A DNA stretch of 45,153 bases, from IMG/VR virus record IMGVR_UViG_3300043395_001388, positions 1-45,153 of that record, one strand, 5' to 3'. This document shows positions 25,332 through 32,573 of the stretch, one piece after another. The notes beneath the pieces were generated by a model. It saw only the letters and a program-made list of their open reading frames with translations. It made no database searches and had not been told where the DNA came from. How positions within the stretch are numbered: position 1 is the stretch's first letter; each line of letters begins with the position of its first letter. A program made the position numbers and the translations under genes. The stretch is from a virus.

Positions 25332-26103
25332 CGGTTAATTCTGATGTAAATTCAAATGTTAAATCTAAATCAGGTGAAATTTGCTTTACATATTTTCTAA
25401 ATGCTTTAGTATCACCTGCTAACATATTTGGAACAAACTTATTAATAAATCCCCTATCCGTATTACCATCTACTTCTACAATCATATATTTAAATCTCGT
25501 AGATACTTCTGCTGCTGATGTTTTACCTTTTGATAATCTTTCTAATGCTTGAATTTCGGCATTAATATCTTTTTCATCTTTGTGAGTCAATAATTTAAAT
25601 ACAATTTTTTTATTACTAATTGGTAATGTAAAATCATATCTATTTTGTGAATTTAAAATAGAAAAATCTACATCTTTAGTTTGTATTTTAGATAAATCAA
25701 CTGTCACCTTTTGTCTTTCACCACTAAAAGGATCGGTAATTTCTACATCATAATCAGGACCATATCCCAATAATCTTGTTGCTAAATAAACTGCATTAAT
25801 ATCACCTATTACTAAATCATCTACATTCACACCAGGTTGAACTACTACTGATTCTAATAATTTTTGTAATACTATACCTTTGTTAATTAAGTTTCTATCT
25901 GCTAAAATATCTTCTTCTCTAGCGGTTAAGTATTTAATTTCTAATGTTCCCTTACTTAATGGATTTGATTCTGAATATACCTTACCTTCCGATGGTAATC
26001 CAATAACTTGTGTTGGGAAATCAAATGATGTACTTATTGTTTGTTGTTGAGGTTGTGTAACTGTCGGTATTCCACCTCTTTGTATGCTTATGTTTTCTTC
26101 CAT
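25273..26103 (-). CDS. gp26-like tail/baseplate assembly protein
   Basis: A 276-aa protein. It opens with a polar stretch, then FDFPTQVIGLPSEGKVY, LSKGTLEIKYLTAREEDIL and LINKGIVLQKLLESVVV, the pattern of the gp26-like baseplate or tail assembly family of T4-type phages; the end (ALDIPFGINFFYP) matches the IPF..FF.P ending of that family as I recall it. By position, between tube and tape measure, it is the counterpart of the lambda G chaperone, which helps load the tape measure. It overlaps the downstream 83-codon frame at a U7 run. Confidence 0.78.
   Translation of the reverse strand: MEENISIQRGGIPTVTQPQQQTISTSFDFPTQVIGLPSEGKVYSESNPLSKGTLEIKYLTAREEDILADRNLINKGIVLQKLLESVVVQPGVNVDDLVIGDINAVYLATRLLGYGPDYDVEITDPFSGERQKVTVDLSKIQTKDVDFSILNSQNRYDFTLPISNKKIVFKLLTHKDEKDINAEIQALERLSKGKTSAAEVSTRFKYMIVEVDGNTDRGFINKFVPNMLAGDTKAFRKYVKQISPDLDLTFEFTSELTGETEALDIPFGINFFYPTA
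25287..25293 (-). other. U7 run, candidate +1/-2 programmed frameshift site
   Basis: On the minus strand the upstream gene reads AAC TTT TTT TAC, then four more codons to its stop. After the second TTT, a slip of +1 lets the Phe tRNA re-pair with UUU and continue with ACC in the frame of the 83-codon ORF; a -2 slip on the same run works too. The classical -1 slip would not reach that frame. No obvious stimulating structure was checked. Confidence 0.5.
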
Positions 26104-26145
26104 AAATAACTTTTATTTTTATATAACTATTTGTTTTTAAAATTT

Positions 26146-26721
26146 TTACTCCCCACCACCTAAATCAAATTCTTCTTCCCAATCATTCACAGTTTTTGCT
26201 TTCTTTTTTGTATGTTTTGGTTTTAAACTATCATTATCCATTGTTGAAAATGGTTTGTATGGATTTATATATTTTTTATTATCACTTCCATTATTAGTAT
26301 AATGCCATAAACTACCGCTTGGATATGCATATGTTGTTGATGTCGATGCTTTCCATAAATCACCAGAACCACTAAATGCCGGAGTATATGATGAACCCGA
26401 ACCAAATGATGCTATATACGGATTTGCTATTGTAATAAATCCAGTTGTACCTGGTGTTGGATGAATTGTTGTTCCAGATGAACCCGTAACACTACATGTT
26501 ATTTTGTATGGATTAAACGGGTCTATGTATGGTTGTATTGGAGTAGGTGCTGTATTAGGTATTCCCCAACCTGGTCCGATAGGTACACCAATTGATTTTT
26601 GTTCATCACTAACTTTTTCTAATTCTTCTTTAATTATATCCCATTGTTTTGGTGTAGGTGCATAATCATTACATGCAGTAATAAAACCTTTTAACCAAAT
26701 TATAAACTCTTTTGATTGCAT
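26146..26721 (-). CDS. Unknown tail-region protein, 191 aa
   Basis: A 191-aa protein in two parts. Residues 1-38 form a helical head (FIIWLKGFITACNDYAPTP then a KQWDIIKEELEKV helix), a small domain seen at the start of many phage proteins. The rest is a Gly/Ser/Thr/Pro/Tyr-rich low-complexity region ending in a basic then acidic tail (KPKHTKKKAKTVND, EEEFDLGGGE). It sits between tube and the assembly pair, behind a terminator and a TATTTATA element, so it is probably the first gene of its own late transcript. Confidence 0.62.
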   Translation of the reverse strand: MQSKEFIIWLKGFITACNDYAPTPKQWDIIKEELEKVSDEQKSIGVPIGPGWGIPNTAPTPIQPYIDPFNPYKITCSVTGSSGTTIHPTPGTTGFITIANPYIASFGSGSSYTPAFSGSGDLWKASTSTTYAYPSGSLWHYTNNGSDNKKYINPYKPFSTMDNDSLKPKHTKKKAKTVNDWEEEFDLGGGE

Positions 26722-26740
26722 AACCTTATATATTTGTATA

Positions 26741-26748
26741 TATAAATA
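26741..26748 (-). promoter_or_regulatory. TATTTATA element of the 191-aa gene
   Basis: TATTTATA on the minus strand in the context TTATATTTATATATAC, 19 nt before the ATG at 26721 and directly downstream of the tube gene terminator. Confidence 0.55.
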
Positions 26749-26761
26749 TAATTAAAATAAA

Positions 26762-26788
26762 AAAGGGAACAAATAATATGTTCCCTTT
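26762..26788 (-). terminator. Terminator after the tail tube gene
   Basis: A perfect 10-bp stem AAAGGGAACA/TGTTCCCTTT with a 7-nt loop, followed on the minus strand by TTTATTTT. It lies 24 bp after the tube stop codon and separates the abundant tube message from the genes below. Confidence 0.87.
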
Positions 26789-26811
26789 CTTTTTTTATTT
26801 TTAACTCTATA

Positions 26812-27300
26812 TTAGTATTCTAATATTGCGTAGTCATAAGTTAAGGTTAATGTAATCATAACTGGATCATTTGAACTCCAATCTACATCACCAAACTCTA
26901 CTGAACTACACCAAGCTCCGATTAATTTCCATTGCTCTACTTTATCACCCACAGGTCCTAACATATAGAAATCAATATTCTTTTTGTAGAAATCTGCGTA
27001 ACCGTCTCTACCAGTGATAGATTCGTGTGATGTTCTAACCCATTCCATTACAGATTGTGCACCACTTGGTACAATTGGGTCATAAAGAGTAACGGTAATA
27101 TCAGTCCAATTAGATTTACCTTTAATCTTTCTTTTTAAGTTGATATGGTCTAATTCTACTACTTCACTTTCAATCTTTGGTCTGTTAGCTGTTTTTACCA
27201 TGAAAGATGGAATACCATCAATGTCCATTATAAAACGATTTGCTAACTTCGGTTCAAAGTTCGTATAGAATATTTTATCAAATGATAGAACGTCAGCCAT
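26812..27300 (-). CDS. Tail tube protein (gp19-like)
   Basis: A 162-aa protein, almost the length of T4 gp19 (163 aa). It has the tube-protein pattern: FYTNFEPKLANRFIMDIDGI near the start, ELDHINLKRKIKGKSNWTDI in the middle (the loop and strand that pack in the hexamer ring), VTLYDPI and a C-terminal VDWSSNDPVMITLTLTYDYA. It polymerises into the inner tail tube. It follows the sheath gene and has a strong Shine-Dalgarno sequence and a terminator, consistent with high expression. Confidence 0.93.
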   Translation of the reverse strand: MADVLSFDKIFYTNFEPKLANRFIMDIDGIPSFMVKTANRPKIESEVVELDHINLKRKIKGKSNWTDITVTLYDPIVPSGAQSVMEWVRTSHESITGRDGYADFYKKNIDFYMLGPVGDKVEQWKLIGAWCSSVEFGDVDWSSNDPVMITLTLTYDYAILEY

Positions 27301-27309
27301 TTTTTATTT

Positions 27310-27315
27310 CTCCTT
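27310..27315 (-). promoter_or_regulatory. Strong Shine-Dalgarno of the tail tube gene
   Basis: AAGGAG on the minus strand, nine bases before the ATG at 27300. Just upstream (27324-27331) is TACTTATA, a one-base variant of the TATTTATA element, 23 nt from the ATG. Confidence 0.65.
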
Positions 27316-27345
27316 TATCTTAATATAAGTATATCTTTTTTAAAA

Positions 27346-29544
27346 TTATGCGTTAAAAGTTGCACCAGTTGGTAAAACGTTGAAATCAATTTGAATAAAT
27401 TCAGCTGTTTTAGTTGGTTGTAAGAAGATAGCACCTTTTAATATGTTTCTATCAATTACATCTGGAGTATTATTACTTTCATCCATTACAACTTTGAATG
27501 CGTATAAACCTTGTTTTTGTTGAATAGCTTCTAAATAAGGATTAACCGTATTTAAGAATCTATTTCTTGTATCAGTTGAGTTTTGTTCAAACACTAAGTA
27601 TCTACTTGTTGAAGCAATATACTTCTTAACTGTAATAAGCAATCTTCTTACATTGATTCTATCTAATGCAGATGGTCTACTTTGTAAAGTTTTTTGTCCG
27701 AATGCTACGATACCTTGTCCAGGAAATTGTGCAATTGGATTTACTTTACCTTCGTACAATGTATCTCTTTCAGAATGTGTTAATCTATTCAATACTGCAT
27801 ATGCTCCAACTACACCACCTCTATTCAAACCTGCTGGTGCGAACCATTCTGCTGCTGAATTATCGTTTGCTGCAAATACACGCGGCATCAATACTGAAGG
27901 TGGAACTGTGATTAGTTTACCAGTATTTGAATCTACTGTCTTAACCCATGGATAATAAACTGCTGCATAGTTTGTATCTAAACTTTCAGCTACATCTACA
28001 ACAGTTGCTATACTTGCATCTTGTCCTGCTGCATCCATAATATAGAAACAATCCGCTCTATTTTCACACATATCCATTGCGTATTGAGTTACGTTAGAAT
28101 GTTGATTATGATTAACACCAGGTAATACCAATAAATTAATATCCCATTCATCTGTATTTGATAATGCTGCTAAACATTTTTTGTATGCTACACTACCACT
28201 ACCATTTGCTGTTAAATCAAATCCCTGTACATTTGAAGATGTAATATCATCACCTTTGTTTATTAATGTTGTTGGGTTTGTACCATCGAATCCACCTTGG
28301 AATGCTATATTAAATACTTTGCTGTTTAAATCAGAACTTAAACTTAATCCACCTTGATCATCCAATCCAAATGCTACATTATCACCAGCTCCTGCCAAAT
28401 CACTAATTGGTTTTAAATAATTTAAGTTATCAGAATTTGTAAAATCAAAACCAGCATAAACACTTGTTGAACCAGTTGCATAATCTACAACAGGAACCAA
28501 GCTATCATCACCATCTGTTGTAAATGGAATTGTGTAAGCTTCATGTCCAAATGGAACAGCAACTACTGGATTTGCATCACTTCCTGCTGCCATTGCTACT
28601 CTAATATATTTAGATTTATTACCCCAATCACCATATTCACTTACTTTGCCGTTTGAATCAATAGTTGAATAACCATCACCAATTACTCTTGCGATGTAAT
28701 TAGTAGATGTAGGATCTAAGTTTACGTTATTATATTGTTCTAATATGTTTTGTCTTTTATCTGTATCATTAAAATCTCTTACATAAACAGAGAATGTTCC
28801 GTAATCAGAACCAGGTACTGAACCTGCTGCTTTAATATTACCGATAGTTATTTTGAATCTTGTATTTTCAACTGTACCATCTGATAATGTATGAAATTTA
28901 AACAAATCATATCTTTCACCACTAATTAATTGTGATTGAATGATTGGTGTTTCTGCTCCACATATATCTTGTGTATAACTTTGTGTTTGCACATATGATG
29001 ATAATGAATTGAATGTACCACCTATAGCATTTTTAAAATATCCATAAGTATAAGCACCTTTAGTACCTAATGGAGATACACCATATACATCATCAATTGA
29101 TTCATTAGAAGATGCGTAAACTGATGCCAATCTACCATCAATTGAAAAACTACCAGATTCTTCATCAGAAAAAGTACTTCCTGTAAAAGCACCTGTTGAT
29201 GAACCATGTAATACACCAACTAATTTAGTTCCTAATGAACTACTAGCAAAAATCAATGTTGCTTTATCATCTTCATATCCACCAATTCCACCAACTCTTG
29301 CAACAGTAACTAATCCTGTTTCTCTTAAATAATTTTGTGCAGTTAATTCAGTATAATATGTACCATCTGCTTTACCAAATATATCTTCAAGTTCTGAAGG
29401 TGAAGTTACGATAGTTGGTTTAAATGCTGGCCCCTGTTTGAACGGTCCTACGATTGCACCACCAATAGCTCCAACTCCTTGTGCTATGTATGATAAATCG
29501 TTTTCTCTTGTAAACACACCAGGTGATACTAATTTTTCAGCCAT
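27346..29544 (-). CDS. Contractile tail sheath protein
   Basis: A 732-aa protein (T4 gp18 is 659). The start is typical (LVSPGVFTRENDLSYIAQGV, then GGAIVGPFKQGPAF), followed by the GTYYTELTAQNYLR segment; the C-terminal third has the conserved FPGQGIVAFGQKTL, RINVRRLLITVKKYIA, RNRFLNTVNPYLEAIQQKQGLYAFKV pattern and the final strand with FIQIDFNVLPTGA. That C-terminal part forms the conserved sheath core; the middle (about 120-400) is the exposed variable part. It wraps the tube and contracts on infection. It has a strong Shine-Dalgarno sequence and a TATTTATA element. Confidence 0.96.
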   Translation of the reverse strand: MAEKLVSPGVFTRENDLSYIAQGVGAIGGAIVGPFKQGPAFKPTIVTSPSELEDIFGKADGTYYTELTAQNYLRETGLVTVARVGGIGGYEDDKATLIFASSSLGTKLVGVLHGSSTGAFTGSTFSDEESGSFSIDGRLASVYASSNESIDDVYGVSPLGTKGAYTYGYFKNAIGGTFNSLSSYVQTQSYTQDICGAETPIIQSQLISGERYDLFKFHTLSDGTVENTRFKITIGNIKAAGSVPGSDYGTFSVYVRDFNDTDKRQNILEQYNNVNLDPTSTNYIARVIGDGYSTIDSNGKVSEYGDWGNKSKYIRVAMAAGSDANPVVAVPFGHEAYTIPFTTDGDDSLVPVVDYATGSTSVYAGFDFTNSDNLNYLKPISDLAGAGDNVAFGLDDQGGLSLSSDLNSKVFNIAFQGGFDGTNPTTLINKGDDITSSNVQGFDLTANGSGSVAYKKCLAALSNTDEWDINLLVLPGVNHNQHSNVTQYAMDMCENRADCFYIMDAAGQDASIATVVDVAESLDTNYAAVYYPWVKTVDSNTGKLITVPPSVLMPRVFAANDNSAAEWFAPAGLNRGGVVGAYAVLNRLTHSERDTLYEGKVNPIAQFPGQGIVAFGQKTLQSRPSALDRINVRRLLITVKKYIASTSRYLVFEQNSTDTRNRFLNTVNPYLEAIQQKQGLYAFKVVMDESNNTPDVIDRNILKGAIFLQPTKTAEFIQIDFNVLPTGATFNA

Positions 29545-29554
29545 TTTATATTTT

Positions 29555-29560
29555 CTCCTT
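29555..29560 (-). promoter_or_regulatory. Strong Shine-Dalgarno of the sheath gene
   Basis: AAGGAG on the minus strand, ten bases before the ATG at 29544. It belongs to the small set of structural genes with a strong ribosome binding site. Confidence 0.65.
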
Positions 29561-29585
29561 GTAAATTAAGTTATAATATTTCTAA

Positions 29586-29593
29586 TATAAATA
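29586..29593 (-). promoter_or_regulatory. TATTTATA element of the sheath gene
   Basis: TATTTATA on the minus strand in the context CTATATTTATATTAG, 41 nt before the sheath ATG, in the 73-bp gap after the 83-aa coiled-coil gene. Confidence 0.58.
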
Positions 29594-29617
29594 TAGAAAC
29601 CTTTTTGTAAAAATATA

Positions 29618-29869
29618 TTATTGTGATGATTTAGGTGTAAATTCGCCTGTATTTATGTCTAAATTCCCATCACCATATTCTTTTTGTAACTCATTTAAAA
29701 AAGATTGCTCTTCTTCACCTAATTTTTGCATTTCATCAAACAATCCTTCTTCATCTATTTGTAGTTGTTTTTGTTCAACTTTATTTTTTCCAATTAAAAA
29801 CGTTAATTGTTCGTATTTAATTTTAAATTCGTTAAGTTTTTGTAACTGTTCATCTTTAATTTTTGCCAT
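29618..29869 (-). CDS. Small coiled-coil protein, 83 aa
   Basis: An 83-aa protein that is mostly one long charged coiled coil (KIDKDEQLQ-like heptads from residue 4 to about 62, with KVEQKQLQIDEEGLFDEM in the middle), ending in a short tail YGDGNLDINTGEFTP. This coiled coil plus YGxGxxDxxTGxxxP tail is a pattern I associate with small proteins of unknown role in phage structural blocks. It has a TATTTATA element 20 nt before its ATG and precedes the sheath gene. Confidence 0.65.
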   Translation of the reverse strand: MAKIKDEQLQKLNEFKIKYEQLTFLIGKNKVEQKQLQIDEEGLFDEMQKLGEEEQSFLNELQKEYGDGNLDINTGEFTPKSSQ

Positions 29870-29889
29870 AATAATAATATTTGTTTATA

Positions 29890-29897
29890 TATAAATA
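29890..29897 (-). promoter_or_regulatory. TATTTATA element of the 83-aa coiled-coil gene
   Basis: TATTTATA on the minus strand in the nearly palindromic context ATATATTTATATATAAAC, 20 nt before the ATG at 29869. Confidence 0.52.
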
Positions 29898-29908
29898 TAT
29901 ATTTTTTA

Positions 29909-31555
29909 TTACAAACCATATCTTCCTTTCAAGTTATTCCAAATATATCCTATTTCAGTAGCACTTAATGCTCTTTGATAAAAGAAGAATGAACCTAAAT
30001 TACCAGTATTGTTTTGCATTAAATAAATATCTGATGTACCAGTTGTTGCCGCTGCTGTTGAAGCTCCACTCGCTACTGATACATTATTATTGTATATTGT
30101 AGTTGTACCTGCACCGGTTGTAACTGCAATCATATGCCAACCTGTTAGGGTTTGAGAAGCTGCTGTTAAGTTACCATTTGGTGTAGATGTAAATGCGATA
30201 TTACCACTGGTTGTAACTTTATAATCTGTTCCTCTACTGAATATATCACCACTACTTCCATTTACAAATGCAACAATAGTATATCCATTAGCACTTGTAG
30301 TATTAAAATATGAATTACCGGTGCCACTTGAATTCGCTTGTTGTTTAATACCATATTTACCACTTGCAAATGTTAATGATTTTGGAGAACCTGGATTAAA
30401 TGTAGGTGCTGTAATTGCAGGATTTGCATCTCCACCAGTTAAGTTAAAACCAGTAGAATAACCTGCTATATCATTAAAGTTAGTTACAGATGAACCTGTA
30501 TTATATGATGCTGCAAATTGTGGTTCCAAATAACATACCAAGTTTGTCCAAGGTATTGGTGCAGTTGCTGCTCCTTTATTATGCGAAACAAATCCGTTAG
30601 CTAAATAAGTATGCGCTACATCTACTGTAATTGTTGCAATTTCTAAAGTTTTTCTCATAAATTCAACTTTATAAACTTCAACTTCTTCAATTAAACCACT
30701 TACTACATTATATTTAATTAATTTATCACCCTCAACCACATCTTCTGCTCTTGTAAATTGATATGTTTCTGTCAATGCATCCCAAGCAAAGAAAGGATGT
30801 GCGTGAGTTGCTTTAATTGCACCATCATTTATTTGAACATATTCATCAATAAATGAAAAATAAATATTACTAATAGTAGCGTCTACTGCTTCACCGGTAA
30901 CATTTTCTTGATACCACCAATACCATTCTGCTTCATCATTTTCAGGTAACCAAGCTGGCATTCCAGTTGGAACATATGTTTTAATTGTATCACCCACATA
31001 TAAATCACCTGCTTTAACACTACTACCATCTGCTAATAATATGTCTGTATCACTTGCTACACACAATACATCTGAGTTTATTGAGTTATATGAATCAACT
31101 GAATATATTGTTTTTGCACTTGCTACATTATAATTAGATGCATTAATATTATATCCATCTGCATATGTTACGGTCAATGTAGTTGCATTCGAACCACTAT
31201 ATGTTCCATTAGTAAAATCTTTAGCACTAATAGCTGTTGTTGAACCTTTTGTTCCAACCGTAAAATAAGTTGCATCACTCAATGTAATAGTATAGTTATT
31301 TGAAGTATTTTTAACTCTATTATCAAATGCAATACCTTGTGAAGTAAATGCTACTACAACATTTTCCGATGTATTTTCTACAATATATGTAAATGGATGT
31401 GTAATTGTCAAACTATCAAATGCAAATGAACTCATAGATACTGCTGTACCTGCTAATCCGTTTGCTGCATTTAAAGATGATGATACAGCTCCTGCTCTTG
31501 CAGTACCACTCCATGCACCATATAATCCACCTAAACTTAAATTGGTTTTTGCCAT
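29909..31555 (-). CDS. Hint-domain (intein-like) protein with LamG-type C-terminus
   Basis: A 548-aa protein in three parts. Residues 1-164 are beta-rich, starting LSLGGLYGAWSGTAR. Residues 165-326 are a Hint domain: C165 in LCVASDTDILLADGS, block A end VGDTI, TxxH motif ATHAHPFF (T250, H253), and the C-terminal HTYLANGFVSHN. The residue after HN is K327, not Cys/Ser/Thr, so normal protein splicing is not expected, but cleavage next to C165 or N326 is possible, as in bacterial intein-like domains. Residues 330-548 look like a LamG/concanavalin lectin fold, ending with LSATEIGYIWNNLKGRYG. Probably a virion surface protein. Strong Shine-Dalgarno upstream. Confidence 0.83.
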   Translation of the reverse strand: MAKTNLSLGGLYGAWSGTARAGAVSSSLNAANGLAGTAVSMSSFAFDSLTITHPFTYIVENTSENVVVAFTSQGIAFDNRVKNTSNNYTITLSDATYFTVGTKGSTTAISAKDFTNGTYSGSNATTLTVTYADGYNINASNYNVASAKTIYSVDSYNSINSDVLCVASDTDILLADGSSVKAGDLYVGDTIKTYVPTGMPAWLPENDEAEWYWWYQENVTGEAVDATISNIYFSFIDEYVQINDGAIKATHAHPFFAWDALTETYQFTRAEDVVEGDKLIKYNVVSGLIEEVEVYKVEFMRKTLEIATITVDVAHTYLANGFVSHNKGAATAPIPWTNLVCYLEPQFAASYNTGSSVTNFNDIAGYSTGFNLTGGDANPAITAPTFNPGSPKSLTFASGKYGIKQQANSSGTGNSYFNTTSANGYTIVAFVNGSSGDIFSRGTDYKVTTSGNIAFTSTPNGNLTAASQTLTGWHMIAVTTGAGTTTIYNNNVSVASGASTAAATTGTSDIYLMQNNTGNLGSFFFYQRALSATEIGYIWNNLKGRYGL

Positions 31556-31562
31556 TTTTATT

Positions 31563-31568
31563 CTCCTT
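31563..31568 (-). promoter_or_regulatory. Strong Shine-Dalgarno of the Hint-LamG gene
   Basis: AAGGAG on the minus strand, seven bases before the ATG at 31555. Its first base is the last base of the glycosyltransferase stop codon, so translation may also be coupled. Confidence 0.6.
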
Positions 31569-32572
31569 TAACTATTATATATATCTAATAAACTATTTAC
31601 CCATTTATCTCTATTTGAATATTCTAACATTTTTTCTTTAAGTTTATTAAACCAATGTTTTTTATATTCATAATCAGAGTTTTTTATCCATTGTACAACA
31701 TTTTCAAATTCTGTTTTTGTTTCTGCTCTAAATGGATAACTAAAATCTTTTAACCAATCTTTACTCAATATAGGTAGTTTTCCGTAGTCAACTGCCTGAA
31801 AAATTGAATACCCAAATGGTTCGTAATTAAAACAGCTATGTGATATACCCCAATCTAAACGATAAAACCAATCTAGTTTTTCGTATTGAAACATATATTT
31901 TCTAGCTCTTTTAAATTTAACCCCATATCCTTTTTCCCATACATTATTTAGAACTTTTATAGTTGTAAACAAATAACAATCTATATTTTCTAAATACCAA
32001 ACTCTTTTTCTCGTTTCCGTTCTCGCTGCAAATCCAACTTTTTTACTATCACTTAATTCTAAATTATTTGTAAACTCATAATAATTAGGAATATCTATAA
32101 AATCATATTCAGCATGCTTAGGAGTTTGAAATAATCCTATCCATATTCTCTTTTTTGCTTTTTCTATTACATTATTTTCCCATTCACTATCTGCCCCATA
32201 ATGTTGCATACCCGGTGAATCAGAAAATAAACCAGCTTTTAGAGACATATCTATTGAATTATGCATTACATAACTCTCTACCTTTTCCAAATTGTTTAGA
32301 ATTGCTGAGTTAGGATAATAGTGTCCGTGTAGTATGTGAATTCGCCGAGCACTATTTATAAGTTGTTCAAACTTTTCGTTATCATCAACTTGCCAATAAA
32401 TTTCGAGAGGATATTTACTCCCCTCGAAATCATCTGGCTTTTTTCTATGTATTAATAATATTGGTTTTACCTTTAAGTGTGGTACTACATATTCTACAAA
32501 GTTGTTAACCCAAACATCACTTCCCGCACCTACTTTATTTCCGAAACCTGTTGTATAATAAACATCATACAT
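31568..32572 (-). CDS. Glycosyltransferase (GT-B, GT4-like)
   Basis: A 334-aa protein with no membrane segments. The start (YYTTGFGNKVGAGSDVWV) has the Gly-rich acceptor-side loop of GT-B enzymes, and the C-terminal domain has FNYEPFGYSIFQAVDYGKLP, the E-x7-E-like donor-binding motif of GT4 enzymes, with a preceding GISHSC segment. It should move a sugar from a nucleotide donor. It starts one base after the stop of the upstream fibre gene, so the two are translationally coupled; the fibres are unusually Ser/Thr rich, so they are candidate substrates. DNA glucosylation is an alternative I consider less likely from the location. Confidence 0.78.
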   Translation of the reverse strand: MYDVYYTTGFGNKVGAGSDVWVNNFVEYVVPHLKVKPILLIHRKKPDDFEGSKYPLEIYWQVDDNEKFEQLINSARRIHILHGHYYPNSAILNNLEKVESYVMHNSIDMSLKAGLFSDSPGMQHYGADSEWENNVIEKAKKRIWIGLFQTPKHAEYDFIDIPNYYEFTNNLELSDSKKVGFAARTETRKRVWYLENIDCYLFTTIKVLNNVWEKGYGVKFKRARKYMFQYEKLDWFYRLDWGISHSCFNYEPFGYSIFQAVDYGKLPILSKDWLKDFSYPFRAETKTEFENVVQWIKNSDYEYKKHWFNKLKEKMLEYSNRDKWVNSLLDIYNS

Positions 32573-32573
32573 T

